Shown: piece by piece, positions 42,738 to 52,053 of the stretch
How the letters are laid out: the number at the start of each line of letters is the position of its first letter
Numbering within the stretch: position 1 is the stretch's first letter
Assembly: GCA_019637175.1 (NCBI GenBank)
Contig: JAHBWD010000047.1
Location: 1 to 64,000 of the forward strand
Length of the DNA stretch: 64,000 nucleotides
Reading direction: 5' to 3'
Source of the DNA: Labilithrix sp.
GTDB lineage: Bacteria > Myxococcota_A > Polyangia > Polyangiales > Polyangiaceae
Notes under the pieces: model-generated
Database searches by the model: none
The model's input: the letters and a program-made list of their open reading frames with translations, nothing else
What the model was told of the DNA's origin: nothing
Position numbers and translations under genes: made by a program

Positions 42738-43816
42738 GCGCGATCTTCCGACGAGGACATCGCCCGGCGGATCAGCGGCGTGAGGAGCGAGCCTTCGCCC
42801 GCGGGCCATACGACGCCGCGATCTTCGAGATCTTTGATCGTGTCGGCGAGCGTCTCGACGGGATCGCGCGGCGCCCACCCGAGCTCGGTCTCCGCGAGCG
42901 TCGCGTCGAGGTACCAATAGAAGTGCGCCATGTCGAGGCTCAGCGGATCGACCGGCATCGGAACGCCGAGACGGCTCGTGAGGCGCTCGAGCATCTGCGC
43001 GCCCGAGCGCGCGAGCTCGGCCGCGTGAGGGAGGCGCGGCATCGGGACGATCGGCCCGCGCACGCCGGAGACGCGCTCGAGCCGGGAGAAGAACTCGCGC
43101 AGCGTGAGGTTGCACGCGCCGAGCAGGTAGCGCCGGCCGCTCACGCCGCGCTCCATCGCGAGGCGCATGCCCTCCGCGGCGTCGCGCGCGTCGACGTACG
43201 AGAGGCCGCCCGGCGGGATCGCGGGGATCTTGCGCTCGAGGAAGCGACGCACGTCGTCGGTCGACGAGCCGTTCACGTCGCCGGGGCCGAGGAGGAGCGT
43301 CGGGTTGACCGAGACGACCTCGAACGAGCCGCCGTCGGGGAGCGCGGCGCCGTGGCGTTCGAGCGCCGCCTTCTCGGCGAAGAGCTTCGAGCGGTAGTAG
43401 GGCCAGCGGTTGATGATGCCGATGGGCGTCTCGTCGTCTTCGGTCGAGACGCGATCGGGATCGTCGCTCACCGCGATCGTTCCGCTCGTCGACGCGACGA
43501 CCGCGCGCTTCACGTTCTTCGCGATGCATGCGTCGAGGACGTTCTTCGTGCCCTCGACGTGGACCTTGTAGAGATCCTCGGCGTCTTCGGGGCGGCGCGA
43601 GACCTTGCCCGCGCAGTGGAAGACGCCTTCGCAGCCGGTCGCCGCGCGCTCGACGCTCGCGCGGTCGAAGACGTCGCCGGACACGGGCGCGACGCCGGCC
43701 GGGATGTCGGTCGCCTTGCGAACGAGCGCGACGACGTCGTGGCCCTTCGCGCGAAGCGCGGCCACGAGGTGGCGCCCGAGAAAACCCGTGGAACCCGTGA
43801 CGAGATACCGGCTCAC
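42734..43816 (-). CDS. NAD-dependent epimerase/dehydratase (extended SDR, HpnA-like)
   Basis: 360 residues from GTG 43816. NAD loop TGSTGFLG (7-14), catalytic Tyr140-x-x-x-Lys144 (in RWPYYRSKLFAE). FHCAGKVSRRPED and NPTLLLGPGD are typical of hopanoid-associated sugar epimerases and dihydroflavonol reductase-like SDRs. Linked with a lipid kinase, it probably alters a glycolipid or polyprenyl intermediate; that is inference. Confidence 0.9.
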   Translation of the reverse strand: MSRYLVTGSTGFLGRHLVAALRAKGHDVVALVRKATDIPAGVAPVSGDVFDRASVERAATGCEGVFHCAGKVSRRPEDAEDLYKVHVEGTKNVLDACIAKNVKRAVVASTSGTIAVSDDPDRVSTEDDETPIGIINRWPYYRSKLFAEKAALERHGAALPDGGSFEVVSVNPTLLLGPGDVNGSSTDDVRRFLERKIPAIPPGGLSYVDARDAAEGMRLAMERGVSGRRYLLGACNLTLREFFSRLERVSGVRGPIVPMPRLPHAAELARSGAQMLERLTSRLGVPMPVDPLSLDMAHFYWYLDATLAETELGWAPRDPVETLADTIKDLEDRGVVWPAGEGSLLTPLIRRAMSSSEDRA

Positions 43817-43895
43817 GCCGTCCTTCGTAGTCGCGCTGGGAGCCCCTGCCAAGGCCTGCGTTTGTCTGCGGTGTGGTCTACGCTCGCGAGGGTCG

Positions 43896-44531
43896 ATGGC
43901 ACGAGCAGCGAGGCGGCAACCCTCCGCCACCCGAAGAGAGCCGCGCGTCCCCAAGCGCGAGACGAGCCAGGAGACGCGGAGCGCGCTCCTCGACGCGACC
44001 GAGGCGATCCTGCGCGCCGAGGGCGCCGCCGCCGTCACGACCACGCGCGTCGCCAAGCAGGCAGGGCTCAGCGTCGGGACGGTCTACGAGTACTTCCCCT
44101 CGAAGGAGCGCCTCGTGATGGCGGTCGAAGAGCGATCGTGGACGGGCGTGACCGAGAAGATCATGGAGAATGCGCCCGCGCTCGTCCAAGGCAAGAGCCC
44201 GCGCGACGCCGCGCGCGCGATCATCGCCTTCTGCGTGTCGCTCCTCCGCGAGCGGATCGAGCTCCACGGCTTCACGCGCGACACGGAGGAGACGCGCGCG
44301 CTCCGCCGGCAGAACGTCGAGAAGACGGCGCGCTACATGAACGCGTTCTTCACGTCGCTCGGCCTCGTTCCCACCGTCGCCGAACCGCAGTTCTCCGTCG
44401 AGCTGGCGGTCGTGATCGTCATCAACGCCACGCGCCTCGGCACGCTCTACTGGAGTGACCGCATGGACGCCGGCTCGTTCCAAGACGAGGTGGCGGACAT
44501 GATCGTCAAGCACCTCTTCGGCCCTGCGTGA
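43896..44531 (+). CDS. TetR-family transcriptional regulator
   Basis: 211 residues from ATG 43896. Helix-turn-helix: ALLDATEAILRAEGAAAVTT then RVAKQAGLSVGTVYEYFPSKERLVMAVEE, the usual TetR N-terminal domain. The ligand domain is helical (REIELHGFT..., ATRLGTLYWSDRMD). It is divergent from the epimerase/lipid-kinase operon (79 nt) and convergent with the RND gene, whose end overlaps it by 85 nt. It likely represses its divergent neighbours or the exporter operon. Confidence 0.93.
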   Translation: MARAARRQPSATRREPRVPKRETSQETRSALLDATEAILRAEGAAAVTTTRVAKQAGLSVGTVYEYFPSKERLVMAVEERSWTGVTEKIMENAPALVQGKSPRDAARAIIAFCVSLLRERIELHGFTRDTEETRALRRQNVEKTARYMNAFFTSLGLVPTVAEPQFSVELAVVIVINATRLGTLYWSDRMDAGSFQDEVADMIVKHLFGPA

Positions 44532-47500
44532 GCGCGCGCCGGCGGCGCCGGGATCGGCGTGTCGGAGTCGTGATCGGCGAAGGCGGGCGGCGGCGTCGTC
44601 TCCCAGGCGAGCCACTTCAGATCGAGAACGACGACGGCGTAGAGCACGGGCACGAGCACGGGCGTGATGATCGTCGCCACCGTGAGCCCGCCGATCTGCG
44701 CGTAGCAGAGCGGCTCCCAGAGCGGGCCGCCGTGGGCGGCGAGTGGAACCAGACCGAGGACCGTCGCGCCCACCGTGATGAGCACGGGGCGCAGGCGCGC
44801 CGCGCCCGCGTCGAGGAGCGCCTTCTCCAGAGGCTCGCCACGCGCGTGAGCCTCTTCGATGTAGTCGAAGAGCACGATGATGTGGCTCACGATGACGCCG
44901 ATCAGGCTGATCACGCCGAGGATCGCCGTGAAGCCGAAGGGCGATCCGGTGACGACGATCGCCACGAACGCGCCGGCGATGCCGTACGGGATCGCGGCGA
45001 AGACGATCAGCGGCTTGAGCGCGTGTTTGAGCTGAAGAACGAGCGTGAGGAAGATCGCGACGCAGGAGACGATCCCGACGACCACGCTCTCCTTCTGCAC
45101 CTTCACGACGTTCTCTTCGCTCCCGCCGATCTCCAGGGAGTAACCCGGAGGCAGGCTCCGCCCGATCTCGAGGAGGCGACCGCGCGCGCGGCTCATGACC
45201 TCCGAAGGCAGGCTCCCCGCGGTGGGAAAGCACGAGACCGCGATCGTGCGGCGCTGGTCGCGGCGCTGGATCCTCTCGCGGTCGAAGCGGTAGGAGACGT
45301 CGGCCACGGCGCGCAGCGGCACGTTTCGCCCCTGCGCGCCGGTGACGTAGAGGTTCTCGATGTCGCCCGCCTTGCCTCGCTCGCCGTAGCGTAGGCGAGC
45401 GACGATCGGGATCCGCTTCTCGCCGTCGCGGAGCGCGTTGAGGGGAACCCCGCTGAAGCCCGCCGAGGCCGTCGCCACGTCGAGGTTCGAGACGCCCGCG
45501 AGCGCCGCGCGCGCGCCGTCGACGTCGACCTCGAGGCGGAAGCTCTCGTCGCCCCAGTCGTCGCGGACGCGCTCGGCGATCTCGACGTCGCGGAGCACGC
45601 TCTTGGCTCGCTCGGCGATCGCGCGGAGCGTCGCGACGTCGTCGCCCGCAATGCGGATCTCGACCGGCTGAGGCACGGGCTTGCCGTTCTCGAGCTGCCG
45701 TACGTCGATGCGGGCCCCCGGGACGCGGCTCGTGAGCGCTCGCTGGATCGGCGCGATGAGGCGCTCGGTGTCGTGCTCGTCTCCGACCTCGACGACGAGC
45801 TGCGCGTAGCTCGGTTGCTGCTGGCGCGGCGAGAGCGAGTACCAGAAGCGAGGCGCGCCCCCGCCGACGAAGGTCGCGATCGATCGCACGACCTCCTTGT
45901 TCGGATCCTCGGCCACCTCGCGGATGATCCGGTCGACCTCGGCGGCCGTCTCCGCGGTCGCGCGGAGCGGCGCGTCTTCGGGGAGGAACACGTCGACGTA
46001 GAAGAGGTGCGAGAGATCGCGCGGGAAGAAGCTGCTCCGGAGCCGCGTCGCGAAGAGGCCGGCGACGACGAAGATCGCGGTCGATGCGGCGAGGACGCGA
46101 TAGCGGTTCGCGATGCAGAAGGAGACGAGCCTGCGATAGGCGTCGATCGCCTTCGTGTCTCCTCGCTGCGCGGCGCGCGCCGGCCGCAGGAGCACGTGGC
46201 CGAGGAGGGGGATGAACGTCATCGACACGACGCGCGAGGCCACGAGCGAGCAGGTCATGACGATCGGCAGGCTGTAGATGAAGTTCCCGACGTCGCCGCT
46301 CATGAGGAGGAACGGCAGATAGGCGACGATGTTCGTGATCGTCGCGAACAGGATCGCGCGGGCGAGCTTCGTCGGCCCGAGCCACGCGGCGATCGCGCGA
46401 TCCTTGCCTCGGTCGAGCTCGTGCTTGATCGCGTCGCCGGCGACCACGGGATCGTCGACCAGGAGGCCGAGCGCCAGGATCAACGCCGCGATCGACATCT
46501 GCTGGATGTCGATGCCGAGCGCGTACATGAGCACGAAGGTCATCGCGAGCGTCAGCGGAATGCTGATCGCGAGGACGAGGGCCGAGCGCCACTCGCGGAA
46601 GCCGACGAGGCCGACGACGACGAGGATCGCGATCGCCTCGTAGAGCGTCGTCATGAAGAGGTCGATCTTCGCCTCGACCTGCTGCGCTTGATCCGACGTG
46701 CGCGAGACGATGAGGTCTTCGGGCAGCGTGCGCGTGACGTCGGTGAGCGTCGCGTTCACCTCGCGGGCGAAGTCGCCGATCTGCGCGCCCGGCGTCATCT
46801 GGACCACGACGGTGACCGCCTTGGTGCGCGTCCACGGCCCGCCGGAGTCCGATCGGCGCGTGAGGAAGGCGGTGTAGAGCGGCGTCTCGTAGTCGCGGGT
46901 GACGTCGACGAGATCGCGCAGCTTCACCGGCGCGCCGCTGGAGGTCGCGGTGACGAGCGTGTCGCCGATCTCCTCGGCGCTCTTGTATTCGCCCGACGGA
47001 TCGATCGCGAGCGTCCGGCCCGTCGTCTCGACGACGCCGCCGGTCGCGTGGATGTTGCGCGCGCCGACGACCTGGCGAAGGGCCGCGCCGCTCATCCCCG
47101 CGCCGTCGAGGCGCTCGGGCGAGTAGTCGAGGTAAACGCGCTCGCCGACCACGCCGGCGCGCGTGACCTTCGCGACGGTCGGCAGCGCACGGAGGCGGCG
47201 CGCGACGGCGTCGGTGAAGTCGTCGAGCTCGCGATGGCTGTAGGCGTCGCCCGCCGCGGCGATGAGCGCGGGCTCGACGTCGGAGGGCTCGGCGACGACG
47301 AACGATCTCCAGATCTCCGGGTGCGCGAGCACGGACTGCTCCTCGCGCACGAACGACTGCTCGAGCGCGCGCCAGGTGATCCCCTCGAGTCGGCCGTCGA
47401 CGGCGTACCAGCCGGGCCCGCCGAGCACCTGGAGATCCGACGCGCCGCCGCTCGCCTGCGCGTACGTCATGAAATGACCCACCACGCGACGCAGCGAGGT

Positions 47501-48118
47501 CGCGTCGAGGCTCGCAGGGTAGGGGAGGACGATCGCGCTCCGCCCCTCCCGCGTGGAAGGCGGCGTGGCCGCGCGCGCCGCCGCGAGCACCTCGATCATC
47601 GACCGGGCGCGCGCCTCGATCTCGACGGCGCGCGCGCGCGGGCTCGCGATCGTCAGCATCAGCGTCGAGGTGTCGCCGAAGTCTTTGTGGAGCTCGACCG
47701 GGAGCGTTCCCGCAGGAAGATCGGTGATCGCCCGAAGGCGGAGATCGATGTCGTCGAAGGTCTTGCCGAGCTCGGCGATCGGCAGGCTCTCGCGGAGCGT
47801 CACGGTGACGATCGAGACGCCCGTTCGCGACGTCGACTCGATCCGCTCGACGTTGGTGTTCTGCGCGATCTTCTCCTCGAGGCGGCGCGTCACGAGGGCC
47901 TCGACGTCGGAGGCGGAGGCGCCCGGCCAGGCGCAGACCGCGACGGCCACGCGCACCTGCACGAAGGGATCCTTGCGCTTGGCCATCTTCGCGTAAGAGA
48001 AGAAGCCGAAGACGAGCGTCGCGACGAAGAGCACCCACGCGACGTGACGCGTCTCGACGAAGTACCGCGCGGTGTTGCGCGTCTTCGCGATCAGCTCACG
48101 TTCGCGCTTCGGCGTCAT
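44447..48118 (-). CDS. RND efflux/export pump with a ~130-residue insert in the porter domain
   Basis: 1223 residues from ATG 48118; typical RND pumps are about 1020-1050. TM1 (about 25-42) is followed by a porter start DPFVQVRVAVAVCAWPGAS. TM4 holds LALGLLVDDPVVAGDA with the two proton-relay Asp. Later TM helices (SCVAIFLTLVLQL, LIGVIVSHIIVLFDYIEEA) match the family. Extra length comes mainly from about 161-291, between LMLTIASP and YSHRELDDF, with no equivalent in AcrB. The tail after TM12 (ETTPPPAFAD...) overlaps the convergent tetR by 85 nt. The adaptor gene's stop overlaps this start (ATGA). It is the exporter of the acyl operon. Confidence 0.93.
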   Translation of the reverse strand: MTPKRERELIAKTRNTARYFVETRHVAWVLFVATLVFGFFSYAKMAKRKDPFVQVRVAVAVCAWPGASASDVEALVTRRLEEKIAQNTNVERIESTSRTGVSIVTVTLRESLPIAELGKTFDDIDLRLRAITDLPAGTLPVELHKDFGDTSTLMLTIASPRARAVEIEARARSMIEVLAAARAATPPSTREGRSAIVLPYPASLDATSLRRVVGHFMTYAQASGGASDLQVLGGPGWYAVDGRLEGITWRALEQSFVREEQSVLAHPEIWRSFVVAEPSDVEPALIAAAGDAYSHRELDDFTDAVARRLRALPTVAKVTRAGVVGERVYLDYSPERLDGAGMSGAALRQVVGARNIHATGGVVETTGRTLAIDPSGEYKSAEEIGDTLVTATSSGAPVKLRDLVDVTRDYETPLYTAFLTRRSDSGGPWTRTKAVTVVVQMTPGAQIGDFAREVNATLTDVTRTLPEDLIVSRTSDQAQQVEAKIDLFMTTLYEAIAILVVVGLVGFREWRSALVLAISIPLTLAMTFVLMYALGIDIQQMSIAALILALGLLVDDPVVAGDAIKHELDRGKDRAIAAWLGPTKLARAILFATITNIVAYLPFLLMSGDVGNFIYSLPIVMTCSLVASRVVSMTFIPLLGHVLLRPARAAQRGDTKAIDAYRRLVSFCIANRYRVLAASTAIFVVAGLFATRLRSSFFPRDLSHLFYVDVFLPEDAPLRATAETAAEVDRIIREVAEDPNKEVVRSIATFVGGGAPRFWYSLSPRQQQPSYAQLVVEVGDEHDTERLIAPIQRALTSRVPGARIDVRQLENGKPVPQPVEIRIAGDDVATLRAIAERAKSVLRDVEIAERVRDDWGDESFRLEVDVDGARAALAGVSNLDVATASAGFSGVPLNALRDGEKRIPIVARLRYGERGKAGDIENLYVTGAQGRNVPLRAVADVSYRFDRERIQRRDQRRTIAVSCFPTAGSLPSEVMSRARGRLLEIGRSLPPGYSLEIGGSEENVVKVQKESVVVGIVSCVAIFLTLVLQLKHALKPLIVFAAIPYGIAGAFVAIVVTGSPFGFTAILGVISLIGVIVSHIIVLFDYIEEAHARGEPLEKALLDAGAARLRPVLITVGATVLGLVPLAAHGGPLWEPLCYAQIGGLTVATIITPVLVPVLYAVVVLDLKWLAWETTPPPAFADHDSDTPIPAPPARAHAGPKRCLTIMSATSSWNEPASMRSLQ

Positions 48119-49257
48119 GGCACCAGCACCACGCGCTGGCGATCGGTGACGAGCGAAGCGCCCTGGATGACGACGCGCTCGCCGCCCGCGAGGCCGGAGG
48201 CGACGGCGATGCGATTGCCGACGAGGCGAGAGAGCTCGACGGCCCGCGCGCGCACGTGAGGCGCGCCCTCGACCTCGTCGAGGACATAGACCCAGAACCC
48301 GCGCTCGTTCGGCGGGACGCGCACGACGGCGGCGAGCGGGAGGAGGATCGCGCGCTCGCCGGCGGCGCCTTCTCCGCCGATCTCGATCTTGGCGGGCATG
48401 CCGACCTTGAGGACGCCGTCGGGGTTCTCGAACGTCGCCTCGACGTCGAAGACGCGCGTGCGGGCGTCGGCTTGCGCGGCGATCTTGGTGACGTGTCCCG
48501 TGAACGAGCGATCCGCGACGGCGTCGGTCGTGATCGACACCGCGTCGCCGATCTCGAGGACGTCGCGCGTCGCGCCAAGCACCGTGTCGGGGACGCCGAA
48601 CGAGACGCGGACGTTGGAGGTGTCGGCCACGGTGAACGCCGGCGCGCCCGGCGCGACGAGCGAGCCGACCTCGACGCGCCGCTCGAGCAGGATCCCGTCG
48701 AGCGGTGACTTGAGGTGCGCGTCGGAGAGCGCGAGCGTCGCCTGCCCGACGCGCGCGGCCGCGGCGCCCGCGCCGGCTTGCATCGCGTCGTGCCGCGCCT
48801 TGACGTTGTCGTAGTCGGCCTGGGAGATGGATCCGTTCGCGAGCAGCTTCTTCGCGCGATCGAGCTCCGCGCGCGCGGTGCGGTACCCGGCGGAGGCCTC
48901 GCGGCTCATGCCCCCGGCCTCCGAGACCTTCTCGCGAAAGTCGGCGAGCCGGAGCGAAGCGAGCGGCAGATCCCGCGTGACGCGATCGCCTGCCTGGAGC
49001 GGGCGCGTGACGCGCCGCTTGCTCTTGCGGCCGGTCTCGACGATGACCGACGCGATCGAATCGACGAAGCCGCCGGCGCGGAACGCGACGTCGACCTGCG
49101 TCTCCGCGCGGATCGTCCCGCTGTACCTCTGGATCGCCGACGTCGGTCGCGCGGTCACCGTCTCGACGCGAACCGCGGGGGGCGTGCGCGGATCGCTCGG
49201 CGCGCACGCGCCGAGCGCGAGCCCCGCGACGAACGTCGCGAGCGCGAGCCGCTTCAT
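48115..49257 (-). CDS. HlyD/AcrA-type membrane fusion protein, lipoprotein
   Basis: 380 residues from ATG 49257. Signal ends at lipobox LGAC, giving a lipid-anchored periplasmic adaptor. Barrel-sandwich start QRYSGTIRAETQVDVAF, a helical hairpin (REKVSEAGG..., YDNVKARHDAMQAG, LALSDAHLKSPLDG), then DILLERRVEVGSLVAPG and beta-barrel strands to the C-terminus. It bridges the RND pump to an outer-membrane channel; no TolC-type gene is in the operon, so a shared channel is probably used. Confidence 0.92.
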   Translation of the reverse strand: MKRLALATFVAGLALGACAPSDPRTPPAVRVETVTARPTSAIQRYSGTIRAETQVDVAFRAGGFVDSIASVIVETGRKSKRRVTRPLQAGDRVTRDLPLASLRLADFREKVSEAGGMSREASAGYRTARAELDRAKKLLANGSISQADYDNVKARHDAMQAGAGAAAARVGQATLALSDAHLKSPLDGILLERRVEVGSLVAPGAPAFTVADTSNVRVSFGVPDTVLGATRDVLEIGDAVSITTDAVADRSFTGHVTKIAAQADARTRVFDVEATFENPDGVLKVGMPAKIEIGGEGAAGERAILLPLAAVVRVPPNERGFWVYVLDEVEGAPHVRARAVELSRLVGNRIAVASGLAGGERVVIQGASLVTDRQRVVLVP

Positions 49258-50765
49258 GGCAGCGCGCCGCGCTGGCGGAGATCGTCGAGGGTCGCGCCGC
49301 GCATCGGCTTGCCGCTGGTCGTGCGGAGGATGCTGCGCGCGGGCCCGAAGGAGATCGCCGCGGGCACCGCGCCGAACTCCGCGCCGATGCGCGCCGAGAT
49401 CTCGCGCGTGTCGGGCGCGCACCCGTTCTTCGGCACCACGAGGACGTAGAAGCGGCCCGACGCGGCGTCGTCGTCCGACATCACGAGGCTCTCGTTGACG
49501 CCGTCGACGCGCGCGACGATCTCTTCGATGTCACTCGGGAAGAGGTTCTCGCCGTTGACGATGACCATGTCTTTCGAGCGGCCGCTGATGAAGATCTCGC
49601 CGTCGCGCTCGAAGCCGACGTCGCCGGTGTCGTGCCAGCCGCCTTCGAGGGCGGGCCCGTCGAGATATCCGCGGAAGACGCACGGGCCGCGCACGAAGAG
49701 GTTGCCCGCGGCGGAGGCGCGGAGCTCGACGCCGTCGACGGGCGCGCCGACGTTCGCCGTCATGAGCCCGCTCGGGCCGCGCGTGAAGCTCGCGTCGAGC
49801 GACGCGAACGCGTGCGCGGTGACGAGGAGCGTGGCCTCGGCCATGCCGTAGCAGAAGACGAGCGACGTCGGATCGAAGCCGACGCGCGGCGCGAGCTTGA
49901 GGAGCGACGCGATCGTCGAGTAGCGGATCGGCTCGGCGCCGCAGTACACCGTGTCGAGGCACGAGAGGAGGTGCGGATCGAGCGCCTGCCCCTTCGCCTC
50001 GAGGTATCGCGCGAGGTATCGCAGCGCGAAGTCGGGCATCGGGCAGATCACCTTCCGGAAGCGCGGAACGTGCGTGAAGAAGCGCGCCGGCCGCTTGAGG
50101 AAGTCTTGGACCGGCGAGAGATAGAGCGGGTTCTGGAGGACGAGGTTGCTGAGCAGCCCGCCCACGAGCCCCATGTCGTGGCTCAACGGCAGGAAGTCGT
50201 AGCCGATCGATCCCGGCGTGCGATCGTCGAGCTCGAGGATCGCGCGCACGTTCGCGAGCAGGCTCTCGTGCCGGATGGGCACGGCCTTGGGATCGCCGAG
50301 CGAGCCGCTCGAGAACTGCACGAACGCGACGTCCTCCGGCTCGACCTCGGCGATCACGCTCGCGTCGTCGCTCCGCGCGCCGTCGCTCCAGCCGAAAGAG
50401 CGCAAGCCGGCGCACGCGGGCAGCGGCCAGTGCGCCCAGCGCACGTCGAACCGGCGAACGAGCGCGTCGACGTAGCGCGCGTGCTCTTCGATCGAGCCGC
50501 GACGCGGCTTGAGCGAGACGGGGATCGCGCCCATCGCCATCAGCGCGAGGACGATCACGACGTGCTCGAGATCCGTCTCGAGGGCGACGGCCACGCGATC
50601 GCGACGGCGGATGCCGAGCGACGTCAGGTGCTCCACGTTGCCTCGCACCATCGATCCGAGCGCGCGATACGAGACGAACGCGGGCACGCTCGAGGTCGCC
50701 GACAGGAACGTGATGCCGGCTTCGTCGCGATCGAGGCGCGCGATGACGTCGTTGAAGGTGAACAT
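49254..50765 (-). CDS. Fatty-acyl-AMP ligase / AMP-dependent acyl synthetase
   Basis: 503 residues from ATG 50765, taken because AGAGGACAGG stands right before it. P-loop FSSGSLGDPKA (151-161), then YDFLPLSHDMGLVGG typical of FAAL enzymes that make acyl-AMP and pass it to an ACP rather than to CoA, CYGMAEA (near 285), GDVGFERDGEIFISGRSKD and the catalytic Lys in SGKPMRG near 490. With an ACP and a matching AcpS in the same operon, the product is likely acyl-ACP. The downstream adaptor gene's start overlaps its stop. Confidence 0.9.
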   Translation of the reverse strand: MFTFNDVIARLDRDEAGITFLSATSSVPAFVSYRALGSMVRGNVEHLTSLGIRRRDRVAVALETDLEHVVIVLALMAMGAIPVSLKPRRGSIEEHARYVDALVRRFDVRWAHWPLPACAGLRSFGWSDGARSDDASVIAEVEPEDVAFVQFSSGSLGDPKAVPIRHESLLANVRAILELDDRTPGSIGYDFLPLSHDMGLVGGLLSNLVLQNPLYLSPVQDFLKRPARFFTHVPRFRKVICPMPDFALRYLARYLEAKGQALDPHLLSCLDTVYCGAEPIRYSTIASLLKLAPRVGFDPTSLVFCYGMAEATLLVTAHAFASLDASFTRGPSGLMTANVGAPVDGVELRASAAGNLFVRGPCVFRGYLDGPALEGGWHDTGDVGFERDGEIFISGRSKDMVIVNGENLFPSDIEEIVARVDGVNESLVMSDDDAASGRFYVLVVPKNGCAPDTREISARIGAEFGAVPAAISFGPARSILRTTSGKPMRGATLDDLRQRGALP

Positions 50766-50786
50766 CCTGTCCTCTTTGCGCAATAT

Positions 50787-51668
50787 CTAGGGGGTCGCCG
50801 TGGTCGCCGTTCGCAGCCACTCGAGGCTCTCTCTCCAGAGCGAGTGCTTGAACTTGCCGAAGAAGAAGCCCACGTGCCCGATGCTCTTCGCGCCGAGCTC
50901 GCGGGGCGCCACGTGTCGACCTTCGACCTTCGCCTTGGCGAAGCGGTCGTGCAGGACGCGCACGCAAGCGCGCGGCGCGCGCAGATCGTCGTCGATGCTG
51001 TAGGCGAGCACGCGACCTTCGTAGGCTTCGAAGCCCTTCTGTAGCGGCGCGCCGTCGGGCGCGATCATGTACAGCGGGTTGCGGCAGAAGCGCGCCCACT
51101 CGAGGGCGACGCCCTTCGGAAGATCCTCGCCGAGCTTCAGGCGCTTCGCCGGGAAGTACGACAAGACGCGCGCGACGAGCGGCATCACGTGCCACAAGAG
51201 GCCGTACGCGATCGCCTGGCGCCATGGATAGAGACGGAAGTAGCCGTTCTGCGCGGCGACCGTGCACACCGAGTCGATGCGGTCGACGTTGTCGAGCACG
51301 CCGACGAGCTGGCCGCCGACGCTGTGCCCGACGATCGAGATCTTGCGGCCGGGGAAGCGCGCGGCCGCCCAGTCGATGATCGCGGGGTAGTCTTTCTCGC
51401 CCCAGTCGCGGATCGTCGCGTTCGCCTCGGCGATCGGCTTCGTGAGCGATCCGCCGATGCCTCGGTAGTCGAACGTGATCGCCGCGCAGCCGTTCGCCGC
51501 GACGTACCTCGCGTAGGGCTCGTAGAAGCCTCGGCGCACCGCCGTCGCCGCCGCGATGATCACGACGCGCTCGGGCTCTTCGTCTTCGACGGCGAACACG
51601 CTCGCCGCGAGCGGGTGTCCGTCGCGCGCCTGGATGACCGTCTTGTGCTCGCTGACTCTGCCTCTCAT
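50787..51668 (-). CDS. Alpha/beta hydrolase (COG4757-like)
   Basis: 293 residues; GAGGAG precedes ATG 51668. Oxyanion/strand segment FDYRGIGGSL (67-75) and nucleophile elbow GHSVGG with Ser116; the acid and base probably follow near 215 and in IGHVGFFFGK near 268. In this operon it could release the acyl group from the ACP as a thioesterase, or transfer it. Nothing distinguishes these from sequence. AcpS ends 1 nt before its start; the ligase starts 21 nt after its stop. Confidence 0.88.
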   Translation of the reverse strand: MRGRVSEHKTVIQARDGHPLAASVFAVEDEEPERVVIIAAATAVRRGFYEPYARYVAANGCAAITFDYRGIGGSLTKPIAEANATIRDWGEKDYPAIIDWAAARFPGRKISIVGHSVGGQLVGVLDNVDRIDSVCTVAAQNGYFRLYPWRQAIAYGLLWHVMPLVARVLSYFPAKRLKLGEDLPKGVALEWARFCRNPLYMIAPDGAPLQKGFEAYEGRVLAYSIDDDLRAPRACVRVLHDRFAKAKVEGRHVAPRELGAKSIGHVGFFFGKFKHSLWRESLEWLRTATTATP

Positions 51669-51669
51669 C

Positions 51670-52053
51670 TCACGCTCCTCTCGTGGCTCGCTTCTTTCCG
51701 ATGAGCACGGTCGCCGTCGCGTACTCCCCCGAGTGGCTGATCGACACGTCGACGGCGAGCCTCCGCCGCGAGAGCCACCGCCCGAGGCGCTCGCCGGGGT
51801 GAAGGAGGGGCCGCCCGTTCTCCGCGTGCCGGATCTCGAGATCGAGGAACGTGAGCGGCGGAAGGTCTTCGAACGCCGACAGCGCCTTGATGAAGGCCTC
51901 CTTCGCGCACAAGATCCCGCCGAGCGACGCCCAGGGATCGCGACGGCCCTCGCAGTGGGCTCGCTCGCGCGCGGTGAACACCGCGCGGTTGCCGAAGAGG
52001 CCCGGTCGCCGCTTCAGCTCCGCCAGCGACTGCAAGTCGCTCCCGACGATCAT
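51670..52053 (-). CDS. acpS: Holo-ACP synthase-type 4'-phosphopantetheinyl transferase
   Basis: 127 residues starting MIVGSDLQSL. Mg ligand Asp6 and the family motif CAKEAFIKAL (Glu52) are both present; SISHSGEYATA is the C-terminal strand. It adds the phosphopantetheine arm to a carrier protein, most likely the ACP three genes upstream. A dedicated AcpS beside a single ACP argues that this ACP is kept apart from fatty-acid synthesis. Start/stop overlap with the diiron gene (ATGA). Confidence 0.93.
   Translation of the reverse strand: MIVGSDLQSLAELKRRPGLFGNRAVFTARERAHCEGRRDPWASLGGILCAKEAFIKALSAFEDLPPLTFLDLEIRHAENGRPLLHPGERLGRWLSRRRLAVDVSISHSGEYATATVLIGKKRATRGA

Noticed and set aside
45773..48259. 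828-residue plus-strand open frame opposite the RND pump
   Set aside because: Asp/Glu/Arg-rich mirror frame of a clear RND gene; not coding.
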